Origin: Kushneria sinocarnis
GTDB taxonomy: Bacteria > Pseudomonadota > Gammaproteobacteria > Pseudomonadales > Halomonadaceae
NCBI RefSeq assembly: GCF_003633775.1
Contig: NZ_RBIN01000002.1
Location: 186,001-250,000 of the forward strand
DNA: 64,000 nucleotides
Reading direction: 5' to 3'
The first letter of the stretch is position 1, and each line of letters opens with the position of its first letter. A model generated the notes under the pieces. That model was not told the origin of the DNA and made no database searches. It was given only the letters and a program-made list of their open reading frames with translations. The translations under genes were made by a program, and so were the position numbers. This document shows positions 33,341-43,465 of the stretch, piece after piece.

Positions 33341-33382
33341 GGGGCGCTCTTCTCTGCAGGCAAACGTTCGGCGACGATAAAA

Positions 33383-33412
33383 ACAGCAAGCGGGAAGCTG
33401 ATGCTTCCCGCT
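33383..33412 (-). terminator. Hairpin-U-tract between guaB and guaA
   Basis: Perfect 10-bp stem AGCGGGAAGC/GCTTCCCGCT with a TGAT loop (33389-33412). On the minus strand it is followed by TGCTGTTTTTATC. It lies 170 bp past guaB and only about 45 bp before the guaA start, so it may attenuate rather than end the guaBA transcript. Confidence 0.78.
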
Positions 33413-33582
33413 CGGGAGAGTTCTTCTACACGGCTCTACACGGTCGAGGCGCTGGTTGTGCGACGATCAGGCCAGGCGAACAGTGGCGCGAAAGAAGATC
33501 GGACTTGCGCTCAGGTTTACTGGTGTAAATGAGCAATTTCGCGCCGCTGTTCAACACCGCCTGATCGAGCACGGACAGTGCC

Positions 33583-35133
<1,551 letters not shown>

Positions 35134-35184
35134 GTGCCCTTTGAGATCCCTGCCGCCGTCCCTGCCGTTGCCCGAGGAGCCTTC

Positions 35185-36516
35185 ATGGCCGAAGCCGCCA
35201 CTACCGCGCTGAGCGTTTCCGACCTCAACCGTCAGGCCCGTCAGGCGCTGGAGCGCGACTTCGGCGAGATCTGGGTGGAGGGCGAGCTCTCCCGGATCTC
35301 GCGCCCGGCCTCGGGGCATCTCTACTTCACCCTCAAGGATGATCGCGCCCAGGTCAGCTGTGCGCTGTTTCGCAATCGTGCCCGCTTTGTCGCCGCGCCG
35401 ATGCGCGAGGGCGATCACATCCGGGTGCGGGCGAAGGTCTCGCTGTTCGAGCCGCGCGGCGACTACCAGCTGATCGTCGAGGCGGTTCAGGAGGCCGGTC
35501 GCGGCGCGCTGCTGGCCGCGCTGGAGCGGCTCAAGCAGAAGCTTCACGACGAGGGGGTCTTCACCAACGAGCGCCCCCTGCCCTTTCCGCCGCGCCAGCT
35601 GGGCATCATCACCTCCGCCAGCGGTGCGGCGATCCGCGATGTGCTGGCCGTGCTGAAGGCGCGCTGGCCGCTGCTCGCGGTGAGCGTGCTGCCGGTGCCG
35701 GTGCAGGGCGATCAGGCGGCGCCTGCAATGATCCGGGCGCTGGCGGCGGCGGCGCGGGATGGCCGTTTTGACGCCCTGCTGATGACGCGCGGTGGTGGCA
35801 GCCTGGAGGATCTCTGGTGCTTCAACGATGAGGCGCTGATGCGGGCGATCCACGCCAGCCCGATTCCGGTGATGAGTGCGGTCGGCCACGAGATCGACTC
35901 GACGCTGGCCGATCTTGCCGCGGATGCCAGCGCGCCCACGCCTTCGGCCGCGGCGGAGCGGCTGGTGCCGGATCAGCAGGAGCTGCGCCATCGCCTGAAC
36001 GTGCTGAATCAGCGTATCGAGCGCGCCGGACGCTACCAGCTCGATCAGGCCCAGCAGCGGCTCGATCACGCCCGGGCGCGGCTGCGCCACCCCGGCGAGC
36101 GGCTGGAGGCCCAGCGCCAGCAGCTGTCACGGCTGGAGCAGCGCGCCCGGCGGGCGATAACCCAGCGGCTGGTGCGCGAGCGCGAACACCTCACCCATGA
36201 TCAGCAGCGCCTGCGCGCCTACTCGCCCGAGCGTGCGCTGCAGGAAGCCCGCACCCGGCTGGCGGCCCTGAACCGGCGGCTGGAAGGTGCCACCACGCGC
36301 GCCGTCAGCGCCCAGCGCCAGCGGCTGCAGGCCAGCGCCCGTGCGCTCAATGCGGTCAGCCCGCTGGGGGTGCTGGAGCGCGGCTATGCCATTATCGAAC
36401 AGGGCGATGGCAGCGTGGTGCGCCGCGCCCATGATACCCGGCCGGGCGAGACGCTCACGGCCCGGCTGGGCGAGGGGCGGCTCAAGCTGGAAGTGAAGCG
36501 GCGCCTGAAGCAGTAG
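35185..36516 (+). CDS. xseA: Exodeoxyribonuclease VII large subunit
   Basis: 443 residues. N-terminal OB-fold (LSVSDLNRQARQALERDFGEIWVEGELSRISRPASGHLYFTLKDD), then the catalytic region (LPFPPRQLGIITSASGAAIRDVL, LMTRGGGSLEDLWCFNDEAL, PVMSAVGHEIDSTLADLAADASAPTPSAAAE) and a long coiled-coil rich in Gln/Arg, ending in LGVLERGYAIIEQGDGSVV. Together with XseB it degrades single-stranded DNA in repair. Start at ATG 35185 has GAGGAG; the frame extends 17 codons upstream. Divergent from guaB. Confidence 0.97.
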   Translation: MAEAATTALSVSDLNRQARQALERDFGEIWVEGELSRISRPASGHLYFTLKDDRAQVSCALFRNRARFVAAPMREGDHIRVRAKVSLFEPRGDYQLIVEAVQEAGRGALLAALERLKQKLHDEGVFTNERPLPFPPRQLGIITSASGAAIRDVLAVLKARWPLLAVSVLPVPVQGDQAAPAMIRALAAAARDGRFDALLMTRGGGSLEDLWCFNDEALMRAIHASPIPVMSAVGHEIDSTLADLAADASAPTPSAAAERLVPDQQELRHRLNVLNQRIERAGRYQLDQAQQRLDHARARLRHPGERLEAQRQQLSRLEQRARRAITQRLVREREHLTHDQQRLRAYSPERALQEARTRLAALNRRLEGATTRAVSAQRQRLQASARALNAVSPLGVLERGYAIIEQGDGSVVRRAHDTRPGETLTARLGEGRLKLEVKRRLKQ

Positions 36517-36521
36517 CCGCG

Positions 36522-37862
36522 CTACCCCTGCCCCTTGAAACAGGCCGGGTCCAGATCATGCCGATTGAGCAGCTTGTAGAAATCGGTGCGATTGCGCCCG
36601 GCAATGCGCGCGGCCTGGGTGACATTGCCTTCGGTGATCTTGAGCACCTTGACCAGATAGCTGTGCTCGAACCCGGCGCGCGCCTCGTTGAAGGAAGGCA
36701 GCGCATTCTCGTCCGAGGCCAGCGCCTGCTCGACCAGCGCGCGGGGAATGATCGGCGTGCCGGAGAGCGCCACGCACTGCTCGACCACATTGAAAAGCTG
36801 GCGCACGTTGCCCGGCCAGCTGCGGGTCGCCAGCAGGTTGATCGCCTCGGGCGAGAAGCCCTGTACCGAGGCGTTATGGCGCTCGGCAATGCGGCTCACC
36901 ATGTGCTTGACCAGCAGCGGCACATCCTCGGCGCGCTCCTGCAGTGGCGGCAGGCGCAGATTGACGACGTTGAGGCGGTAGTAGAGATCCTCGCGGAAGT
37001 CGCCGGACTTCATCGCGGCATCCAGATTGCGGTGGGTGGCGGAGATGATGCGCACATCCACCGGAATGCTGCGGGTGCTGCCGAGCGGGCGGATCTGGCG
37101 CTCCTGCAGTGCACGCAGCAGCTTGACCTGCAGGGCCAGCGGCATGTCCCCGATCTCATCGAGAAACAGGGTGCCGCCATCGGCGGCCTGGAAGAGCCCT
37201 TCGTGGGCACTGACCGCCCCGGTAAAGGCTCCGCGGGCATGGCCGAACAGCTCGCTCTCCAGCAGCTGCTCGGGCAGCGCACCGCAGTTGATGGCAATGA
37301 AGGGGTGATTGCGCCGGCTGCTGGCCTTGTGAATGGCATTGGCCAGGAGCTCCTTGCCGGAGCCCGAGGGGCCACTGACCAGCACGCTGACATCACTGCC
37401 GGCGACCAGCCGGGCCTGTTTCAGCACCTGCTCCATGGTATTCGAGCGGGTGATGATCTCCTCGCGCCAGCGGTCCTCGTCGGTCGCTGCCCCGGGGGTC
37501 TGGGCCAGCGCCTCATCAACGAAATTGAACAGCTCCTGACGATCAATGGGCTTGGTGAGAAAGCCGAACACGCCCTGGCGGGTAGCACTGACGGCCTCGG
37601 GGATCGAGCCGTGGGCGGTCAGGATGATCACCGGCAAGCCGGGCTGGCGGGCCTGAATCTCGTGAAACAGGGCCAGCCCGTCCATTTCATCCATGCGCAG
37701 GTCGGAGAGCACCAGATCGGGACGATCCCGTTCGAAACAGCGCAGCGCTTCCCGGCCGCTCTCCGCCGTGGTCACCCGGTAGCCACGACTCTCCAGACGC
37801 ATGCTCAACAGCCTCAAAAGGCTGACATCATCATCGACCAGCAGTAGGTGCGCTGCTTTCAC
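36522..37862 (-). CDS. glrR: Two-component response regulator GlrR (sigma-54 activator)
   Basis: 446 residues. Receiver domain (LLLVDDDVSLLRLLSMRLE, phospho-Asp in LVLSDLRMDEMDGL), AAA+ domain (Walker A GPSGSGKE, GAFTGA contact loop, GGTLFLDEIGDM) and a C-terminal Fis-type HTH (GNVTQAARIAGRNRTDFYKLLNRHDLD). The RNRTDFYKLL HTH and the neighbouring kinase and QseG lipoprotein identify GlrR (YfhA/QseF). Known GlrR proteins activate sigma-54 promoters via TGTC-N10-GACA sites; such a site lies upstream of this operon at 40676-40693. Convergent with xseA, five bases apart. Confidence 0.95.
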   Translation of the reverse strand: MKAAHLLLVDDDVSLLRLLSMRLESRGYRVTTAESGREALRCFERDRPDLVLSDLRMDEMDGLALFHEIQARQPGLPVIILTAHGSIPEAVSATRQGVFGFLTKPIDRQELFNFVDEALAQTPGAATDEDRWREEIITRSNTMEQVLKQARLVAGSDVSVLVSGPSGSGKELLANAIHKASSRRNHPFIAINCGALPEQLLESELFGHARGAFTGAVSAHEGLFQAADGGTLFLDEIGDMPLALQVKLLRALQERQIRPLGSTRSIPVDVRIISATHRNLDAAMKSGDFREDLYYRLNVVNLRLPPLQERAEDVPLLVKHMVSRIAERHNASVQGFSPEAINLLATRSWPGNVRQLFNVVEQCVALSGTPIIPRALVEQALASDENALPSFNEARAGFEHSYLVKVLKITEGNVTQAARIAGRNRTDFYKLLNRHDLDPACFKGQG

Positions 37863-37906
37863 TCAATACTCCTTGACGGCCCTCGCAGCGACCGGGCCTC
37901 TCGGGA

Positions 37907-38446
37907 TCAGGGTGAGGACCGGCGCTGATTCATGCTTTCCTCGATGGCGGTCAGCGCGTCAAGCTTTGCACTGAGGCGATCGTTCTCCTGGCGGAGTCTT
38001 TTGATATGTGCCTTCAGCTCGGCGGTATCCTCGCCCTGTCGCTGACTGCTGTCCTGCATGTGACGGCGCTGGGCGAGCCCGCCCTGCCACTGCTCGAGCA
38101 GCGGGCGAATGCCGACCGGGGCCTGATCGATGTTGTTCTCGAACAGCCGGCTGGCCTCTTCCCAGTGCTCGGCATCGCCCCAGGCAAGTGCCGTGGCCCG
38201 GACCAGTTTCTCCCGCAGCGTATCGCCGTCCATGTACTGCAGTACCTGATCGCGCCAGCCGTCATCGGCCGTCTGCGACTTGAGCCCGAAGGCCACCCAG
38301 GTCGGCAGCATGCAGCCATTATCCACCAGCGTCGGGATACCGTGGGTGTAACATTGTATCCCGGTTGTCTGCTGCGTCTGGTTCGCCTGGCAGCCACCCA
38401 GCAGCAGGAGCGCGGCGCAGAGCCAGGGCAGGAAGCGGTATCTCAT
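37907..38446 (-). CDS. qseG: Outer-membrane lipoprotein QseG
   Basis: 179 residues. Signal peptide with lipobox LLLLGGC at about residues 14-20. The mature part has HGIPTLVDNGCMLPTWVAF, then a C-terminal coiled coil (ELKAHIKRLRQENDRLSAKLDALTAIE). It lies between the GlrK kinase and GlrR regulator genes, exactly as qseG (yfhG) does in E. coli, where QseG binds the kinase and is needed for its activity. The kinase stop is 6 bp upstream, the regulator 44 bp downstream. Confidence 0.9.
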   Translation of the reverse strand: MRYRFLPWLCAALLLLGGCQANQTQQTTGIQCYTHGIPTLVDNGCMLPTWVAFGLKSQTADDGWRDQVLQYMDGDTLREKLVRATALAWGDAEHWEEASRLFENNIDQAPVGIRPLLEQWQGGLAQRRHMQDSSQRQGEDTAELKAHIKRLRQENDRLSAKLDALTAIEESMNQRRSSP

Positions 38447-38452
38447 GTCTCG

Positions 38453-39943
38453 TCAGCCTCTGTCTGACAGGGCCGGCTCTTCGCGAGAGGCGGCACTGTT
38501 GTTGTCCTCGATCGGAAACCACGGCAGTGTCAGTCGGAAGCAGACCTCTGCCTGCTCCTGCGGATCCTCTACCAGCGTCAGTTCGCCCTCCTGGGCGCGC
38601 GCGCTTTCGGCGGCCACCGACAGTCCGATGCCGGATCCCTTGAGCGGCCCCTTGCGCTGCGAGCCGCCCTGATAGAAGGGGTCGAACAGGTGCGGCTGAT
38701 CCTTTTCGGCAATCGGGACGCCGGTATTGGCCACTTCGACGCAGAGCTGTTCGTCGTCGGCCTCGATCCGGATCCACAGCCGGCCGTTGTCCTCGCCGTA
38801 GGCCACCACGTTGGAGACCAGGTTGTCGAGAATGCGACTGGTTCTTACCCGATCGGCCTGCCAGTAGATCGGTGCCCGCCGAACCTCCCAGCTGACGCCC
38901 TTCTGCTCCAGCGCCAGCCGGTGGCGCGAAATGACTTCATGCACCACCGTGGCGACATCGAACCGGCTCACGGTCAGCCGCCGGTTGTGCTGCAGCAGGT
39001 TGTAGTCGAGCAGCTGTTCGATCAGCGTCTGCAGCTCCTGGCTGCTGTCGTCGAGCAGCAGCACGATCTCGCGCTGGCGCGGTGTCAGCTCGCCAACGAT
39101 ACCGTCGGCCAGCAGGCCGGCCCCTTCCCGGATACTGGACAGCGGTGTTTTCAGTTCGTGCGACATGTGGCGTAGAAACTGCTGTTTCTGGGCCTCCAGC
39201 TCGCGCAGGCGCTCGGACAGCCAGGAGAGCCGATCGCCCAGCTGTACCAACTCGGCCGGCCCCGGCATCAGCTCGGGCGACTCCGGTTCGTCGCCGCTGC
39301 CGATACTCAGGATGCGCCGCTCGAGCTGACGGATCGGCCGAATGATGCGCCAGGTGAAAAACAGGATCAGCAGCAGCGACAGCGAGACCAGCACCAGGGT
39401 CTGCACCCAGAGATGCTGACGGATATCGCGCGAACGCGCCTGAATCACATCGATCCGGTTATCGACCAGCTGACGCGTCTGCTCGACCAGGGCATCGGTG
39501 CTGGCGGAGAAGAAGTCGAACTCGTTGAGCCGCTCCTGCCAGTCGCTGGGCGGCGCACCGGCCAGAAAGCCCATGGCGCCGAGCTGCGCCCGGATGGCCC
39601 GGATCGCGGGATCATCCGGCATCAGCCGGGCATGCTCATCGAGCAGCTCCTTGTAGCGATGCAGCTTGTCGCTGTAGATCCCCAGCAGGCTGACATCACC
39701 GACCACGGCATACTGGCGGGCACTGCGCTCCAGCTCGGTCGCAAGACTGCTCATCATGCGGGCACGACGCGTGATATCGACGGATTGCCGGGCGCTCACC
39801 TCGGAGAGTCGGGAGAGCTCCGAGAGTCCCTGGCCGGCCTGATAGATCAGCACGGCGATCGGCAGCATGACCATGAAAAAGGCCACCAGTACCAGCTGCA
39901 GCAGGGAGCGAGGGCGCCATCGGCGGGAAACCCTGGAGGTCAT
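38453..39943 (-). CDS. glrK: Sensor histidine kinase GlrK (QseE)
   Basis: 496 residues. TM1 near residues 14-33, a periplasmic helical segment with two blocks (ARQSVDITRRARMMSSLATELERSARQYAVVGD), TM2 at about 174-193, HAMP, then the dimerisation/phospho-His motif RHMSHELKTPLSSIREGAGLL, and a catalytic domain with N box DNLVSNVVAYG. It is first in the glrK-qseG-glrR operon, which in enterobacteria senses envelope stress. Start at ATG 39943; the frame extends 56 codons upstream into the preceding terminator. The space upstream holds a candidate RNA gene. Confidence 0.95.
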   Translation of the reverse strand: MTSRVSRRWRPRSLLQLVLVAFFMVMLPIAVLIYQAGQGLSELSRLSEVSARQSVDITRRARMMSSLATELERSARQYAVVGDVSLLGIYSDKLHRYKELLDEHARLMPDDPAIRAIRAQLGAMGFLAGAPPSDWQERLNEFDFFSASTDALVEQTRQLVDNRIDVIQARSRDIRQHLWVQTLVLVSLSLLLILFFTWRIIRPIRQLERRILSIGSGDEPESPELMPGPAELVQLGDRLSWLSERLRELEAQKQQFLRHMSHELKTPLSSIREGAGLLADGIVGELTPRQREIVLLLDDSSQELQTLIEQLLDYNLLQHNRRLTVSRFDVATVVHEVISRHRLALEQKGVSWEVRRAPIYWQADRVRTSRILDNLVSNVVAYGEDNGRLWIRIEADDEQLCVEVANTGVPIAEKDQPHLFDPFYQGGSQRKGPLKGSGIGLSVAAESARAQEGELTLVEDPQEQAEVCFRLTLPWFPIEDNNSAASREEPALSDRG

Positions 39944-40046
39944 GGGCGTGTTCCGGAAGGCAGTGAGATAAACAATGTAACGAACGCACACAGCATAACA
40001 GAGTCGGGATACACTATCCGCTTTATTGAGGCTTTGGAAAGCGCAC

Positions 40047-40074
40047 AAAAAAGGGCCGGCAAAGGTGCCGGCCC
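40047..40074 (-). terminator. Intrinsic terminator of the candidate sRNA
   Basis: 9-bp perfect stem GGGCCGGCA/TGCCGGCCC with an AAGG loop (40053-40074). On the minus strand it is followed by TTTTTTGTGCG. It lies 104 bp upstream of the glrK start, so it separates the upstream RNA from the kinase operon. Confidence 0.9.
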
Positions 40075-40474
40075 AGGGTACGCAGGGAACTGAAGGGTCA
40101 AGTGGTGACATTCACATCTTCGCCTGGCCGAAGCTGCTACCTGTCACCGTGGGTCCCGGGGGACCCGAAGCCGACATCGCGGAAACTGACAGCCAGGTCT
40201 TCCGCCATGCCCGGATGACGGGCGTCATCCGAAGGCTTCTTCGGCAGGAAGCGTCGCCCGCCGGCGGCGCTTCCGTGTTCTCCCCCGTAGGGGTGGGGCA
40301 TCCTTGCCCGGGCATCCGTGCCCGGTTGCGTCATTCCTTGCCCTGTTCGGCGACGCCTCATCACTCGTTGGTACACATCACGAGGAGCGTGAGCGGCGGG
40401 ATCGGTAACGCACAGGGAGTTCGGTACCTTCTCACCGCTCTCTGAAGTCGACGCTCGAAGACTTCAGCGCTCAC
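40047..40474 (-). ncRNA. Candidate sigma-54/GlrR-controlled sRNA with GGA-loop hairpins
   Basis: Minus-strand transcript of about 430 nt predicted between a -24/-12 promoter (40485-40500) and a strong intrinsic terminator (40047-40074); the 5' end is an estimate. No open frame in it has a ribosome-binding site. It has at least eight GGA motifs (plus-strand TCC at 40154, 40201, 40228, 40272, 40281, 40301, 40315, 40335). Two abutting hairpins at 40296-40323 read GGGCA-AGGA-TGCCC and GGGCA-CGGA-TGCCC, so the loops give CAAGGATG and CACGGATG, which match the CsrA/RsmA recognition motif. In E. coli the sRNA GlmY lies at the same place and is GlrR-controlled; this RNA does not resemble it in sequence. 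It could instead be a small mRNA (79-codon frame, 40376-40137) or a leader of glrK. Confidence 0.6.
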
Positions 40475-40484
40475 CCAACCTCAT

Positions 40485-40500
40485 AGCGAAACGCATGCCA
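40485..40500 (-). promoter_or_regulatory. Sigma-54 promoter upstream of the candidate sRNA
   Basis: On the minus strand TGGCATG-CGTT-TCGCT. GG at 40499-40498 and GC at 40487-40486 are 10 nt apart, the fixed sigma-54 spacing; TGGCATG differs from consensus by one base. An A+T tract (40501-40522) lies directly upstream, where IHF or intrinsic bending is expected. Confidence 0.72.
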
Positions 40501-40608
40501 CTATTTTAAAAAAATTTTAAAATCAGGATGTTATAAAATCAGGGCAGCGCGGGGTGTGGCGGGAAGGATCGGTTGAGGCCGGCTGCAGCGGCCACCAGCG
40601 GCGCAAAG

Positions 40609-40693
40609 CGTCGCCCTGCGGCGACACCATTTATCAGGGGCGCCGAAAAAGTCAGCTGAATCAGCAACCTGTAGCTGTCTCCCGAAAGCGACA
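40609..40693. promoter_or_regulatory. GlrR-type binding sites (TGTC-N10-GACA)
   Basis: TGTC-N10-GACA at 40676-40693, extended by one matching pair (CTGTC...GACAG), and CGTC-N10-GACA at 40609-40626 with one mismatch. The latter also forms a GTCGCC/GGCGAC hairpin and may merely be structure after argA. They lie about 110-195 bp upstream of the sigma-54 promoter. TGTC-N10-GACA is the published GlrR consensus; glrR is 3 kb downstream. Confidence 0.65.
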
Positions 40694-40728
40694 GGCGCTC
40701 CCGAAAGGGTGCGCCATGGCCGACACAC

Positions 40729-42051
40729 TCAGGAAGCGGCCGGCAGCGAGCGGACCAGCACCCGGGAGTTGCGCTGCGGGTTCCAGCTTCTGCGGCGCCG
40801 CTCGGGCAGCGCCGCAACATCGCCTTCGGTGAAGCCGTGCTCGAAGAACCAGTGCGAGGTGTGGGTGGTCAGCGCAAACAGCTCATGCAGCCCCTGGCGG
40901 CGCGCCTCGCGCTCGATGGCCCCCAGCAGCAGGTTGCCGCGATCGCCCCCGCGATAGCTGTCATGCACCACGACACAGGCCAGTTCACCGCAGCCCGCCT
41001 CGGTAAAGGCATGCAGCGCGGCGCAGCCGATCACCATGCCGTCACGCTCGATCACGATATAGTCGTCGATCTCCTGCTCCAGCCGCTCGCGCGAACGCGT
41101 CACCAGCACACCGCGGGCTTCCAGCGGCTGCAGCAGCGCCAGCAGCCCGCCGATATCCTCGAGCCGTGCAGCACGTACCTGCTCATAGCGCTCCCGGGTG
41201 ATCATGGTGCCCACCCCGTCGCGGGTGAAGAGTTCACCGAGCAGGGCATCACGGTCCTGCCAGCTCACCAGATGGGTACGCCCGACGCCCTGCCGTGCCG
41301 CCTCGCAGGCAATCTGGAGGTGGCGCTGCAGTTCAGCGGAGGAGTCGGAGGCATCCGCCAGCGCATTGGCCTCCCCCGGCGTCAGCTGGCGACAGAGCCG
41401 GCCCCGGGCGTCGTGCAGGCCGGCCGAGCGGCCGAGCAGAATCAGCTTGTCGGCCGCCAGCGCAATGGCGGTGTCACGCGCCACCTCGGCCGCATCGAGA
41501 TCGAACACCTCACCGGTACTGGAGTAGCCCAGCGGCGGCAGCACCACGACCGCCTGCTGTTCGAGCAGCCCCCGAATGGCCGGCGCCCGCACTCGGCGCA
41601 CCTCCCCGGCGTGCTGAAAGTCGACACCATCGCGAATACCGACCGGCCGGGCCATCACCAGATTGCCGCTGATGGCGTTGATCTCCATGCCGTGCAGCGG
41701 TGAGTTGGGCAGCCCCGGCGAGAGCTGCGCTTCGATCAACAGTCGCAGCCGGGCGATTTCGCGCTCGACCACGTCCATGGTCGAGTCGTCGATCACCACC
41801 TGCTGCTGATGGCACCGGGGCACGATGCCGGTACTCTCCAGCGCCCGGGCCACGCGGCCGCGGACACCGAAGACCAGCACCAGCCGCACCCCGAGGGTAT
41901 GCAGCAGGGCCAGATCCTGGATCAGCGAGCTCTGCTCCTCCCCCTCGAGCGCTTCACTCTCGACCAGAATGACGAAGGTGCGGCCGCGGTGCGCATCAAT
42001 ATAGGGAGACGAGTTGCGAAACCAGTCGGCAAAGGGGAAGGCGGTGTTCAA
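40729..42051 (-). CDS. argA: N-acetylglutamate synthase
   Basis: 440 residues, E. coli ArgA length 443. First step of arginine synthesis. N-terminal amino-acid-kinase-like domain: FADWFRNSSPYIDAHRGRTFVI, VLVFGVRGRVARAL, LPPLGYSSTGEVFDLDAAEVA. C-terminal GNAT acetyltransferase (ARLEDIGGLLALLQPLEARGVLV, AHL-type CVVVHDSYRGGDRGNLLLGAIE with the acetyl-CoA loop). WFFEHGFTEGDVAALP near the C-terminus is diagnostic for ArgA. Single gene; feedback by arginine is expected from the family. Its stop is upstream of the candidate sRNA control region. Confidence 0.97.
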   Translation of the reverse strand: MNTAFPFADWFRNSSPYIDAHRGRTFVILVESEALEGEEQSSLIQDLALLHTLGVRLVLVFGVRGRVARALESTGIVPRCHQQQVVIDDSTMDVVEREIARLRLLIEAQLSPGLPNSPLHGMEINAISGNLVMARPVGIRDGVDFQHAGEVRRVRAPAIRGLLEQQAVVVLPPLGYSSTGEVFDLDAAEVARDTAIALAADKLILLGRSAGLHDARGRLCRQLTPGEANALADASDSSAELQRHLQIACEAARQGVGRTHLVSWQDRDALLGELFTRDGVGTMITRERYEQVRAARLEDIGGLLALLQPLEARGVLVTRSRERLEQEIDDYIVIERDGMVIGCAALHAFTEAGCGELACVVVHDSYRGGDRGNLLLGAIEREARRQGLHELFALTTHTSHWFFEHGFTEGDVAALPERRRRSWNPQRNSRVLVRSLPAAS

Positions 42052-42152
42052 GGCAGGCTCCGGATGCTACTGACGGGCAGGCATCCACTATAGCAGTCCC
42101 GGCGCCCCGGCCGCGCCCCCGGGCGGGGGCGCGGTCGCGCATCCGGCATCGC

Positions 42153-43418
42153 TCAGCCGAACATGCCCTTGAGCATGAAGAAGAAGGCGATCGACAGCGC
42201 CGCTCCGGCCGGCAGGGTCACCAGCCAGGAGATCACGATGGTGCCCAGCACGCGCAGGTTGAGCGCACGCATGCCGCGCGCCAGGCCGACCCCGAGCACC
42301 GCCCCGACCAGGGTATGGGTGGTGGAGATCGGCAGCCCCGTGCCGGAAGCCAGCACTACCGTGGTCGCCGCTGCCAGGGTGGCGGCGAAGCCGCGTGACG
42401 GGGTGAGCTCGGTAATCCCGGTGCCGACGGTGGCGATGACCCGGTGGCCGTAGGTCACCAGCCCGACCACGATGCCGCCACCGCCCAGGATCAGCACCCA
42501 CCAGGGCAGTGCGGCCGAGGCCCCGACGCTGCCCTGGTTGGCCACCACGCTGACCACGGCCGCCAGCGGTCCGACCGCGTTGGCCACGTCGTTGGAGCCG
42601 TGGGCGAAGGCCATGGCACAGGCGGTAAACATCATCAGCACGCCGAAGATCTGCTCGACCCCGGAGAAGCTGAACCGGTCATCGCTGTTGCGGGTGCGAC
42701 CGATGCGCCGCTCCAGCAGGATGCCGATCAGCATGACCACGGCACCGATCCCCAGCGAAAGCAGCAGACTCTCGCCGAAGCCCAGCGGCAGGCCGATATG
42801 GCTCAGCCCCTTGAGCAGGGTCACCATGGCGATGACGAAGCCCACCAGGAACATGTAGCCCGGCACATAGCGCTTGGCCGCGGCAAAGGGGTCGTCGTTT
42901 TCGAAGATCAGCCGCTGGATCGAGCGGAACAGCAGGTAGGCAATGACGCCGGCCAGCAGCGGCGAGGTCAGCCAGCTCGAGACGATCTGGCCGATTGCGC
43001 TCCAGTGCACCGAGCCCGGTCCGAGACCGGCCACGGCAAAGCCGACAATGGCCCCCACCACGGAGTGGGTGGTGGATACCGGCCAGCCCTTGCGGGAGGC
43101 GATCATCAGCCAGATCGCCGAGGCCAGCAGCGAGGCCAGCATGCCGTAGACCAGCAGCTGCGGGCTTTCCTGCAGCAGGTCGGGGTCGATGATGCCCTTG
43201 CGGATGGTGGAAGTGACCTCGCCACCGGCCAGCCAGGCGCCGAGAAACTCGAAGATGACGGCGATGACGATCGCCTGACGAATGGTAATGGCCTTGGACC
43301 CGACCGATGTGCCCATGGCGTTGGCGACATCGTTGGCACCGACCCCCCAGGCCATGAAGAAACCGAACAGACAGGCCAGAATGACGAAGAGATCGCCGTG
43401 CTGCGCAATGATGGTCAT
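42153..43418 (-). CDS. pit: Inorganic phosphate transporter, PiT family
   Basis: 421 residues. The family signature GANDVANAMGTSVGSKAIT is near the N-terminus and again as HGSNDVANAVGPLAAVV in the second half, giving the inverted PiT repeat. About 10-12 hydrophobic helices. VSTTHSVVGAIVGF and ISTTHTLVGAVLGVG occur in the same repeat positions. PiT proteins import phosphate with protons or as metal phosphate. It is 47 bp downstream of a DUF47 gene on the same strand, which is the usual partner. Low-affinity housekeeping phosphate uptake is the likely role. Confidence 0.95.
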   Translation of the reverse strand: MTIIAQHGDLFVILACLFGFFMAWGVGANDVANAMGTSVGSKAITIRQAIVIAVIFEFLGAWLAGGEVTSTIRKGIIDPDLLQESPQLLVYGMLASLLASAIWLMIASRKGWPVSTTHSVVGAIVGFAVAGLGPGSVHWSAIGQIVSSWLTSPLLAGVIAYLLFRSIQRLIFENDDPFAAAKRYVPGYMFLVGFVIAMVTLLKGLSHIGLPLGFGESLLLSLGIGAVVMLIGILLERRIGRTRNSDDRFSFSGVEQIFGVLMMFTACAMAFAHGSNDVANAVGPLAAVVSVVANQGSVGASAALPWWVLILGGGGIVVGLVTYGHRVIATVGTGITELTPSRGFAATLAAATTVVLASGTGLPISTTHTLVGAVLGVGLARGMRALNLRVLGTIVISWLVTLPAGAALSIAFFFMLKGMFG

Positions 43419-43465
43419 GAAGGATTTCGCTTATTGAACAGCTTGCTTGCCGTGAAGCATCACGC

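Noticed and set aside
40137-40376. 79-codon minus-strand frame inside the candidate sRNA
   Set aside because: No ribosome-binding site, Arg/Gly/Pro-rich composition and no recognisable motif. Kept as an alternative to the ncRNA, not as a gene call.
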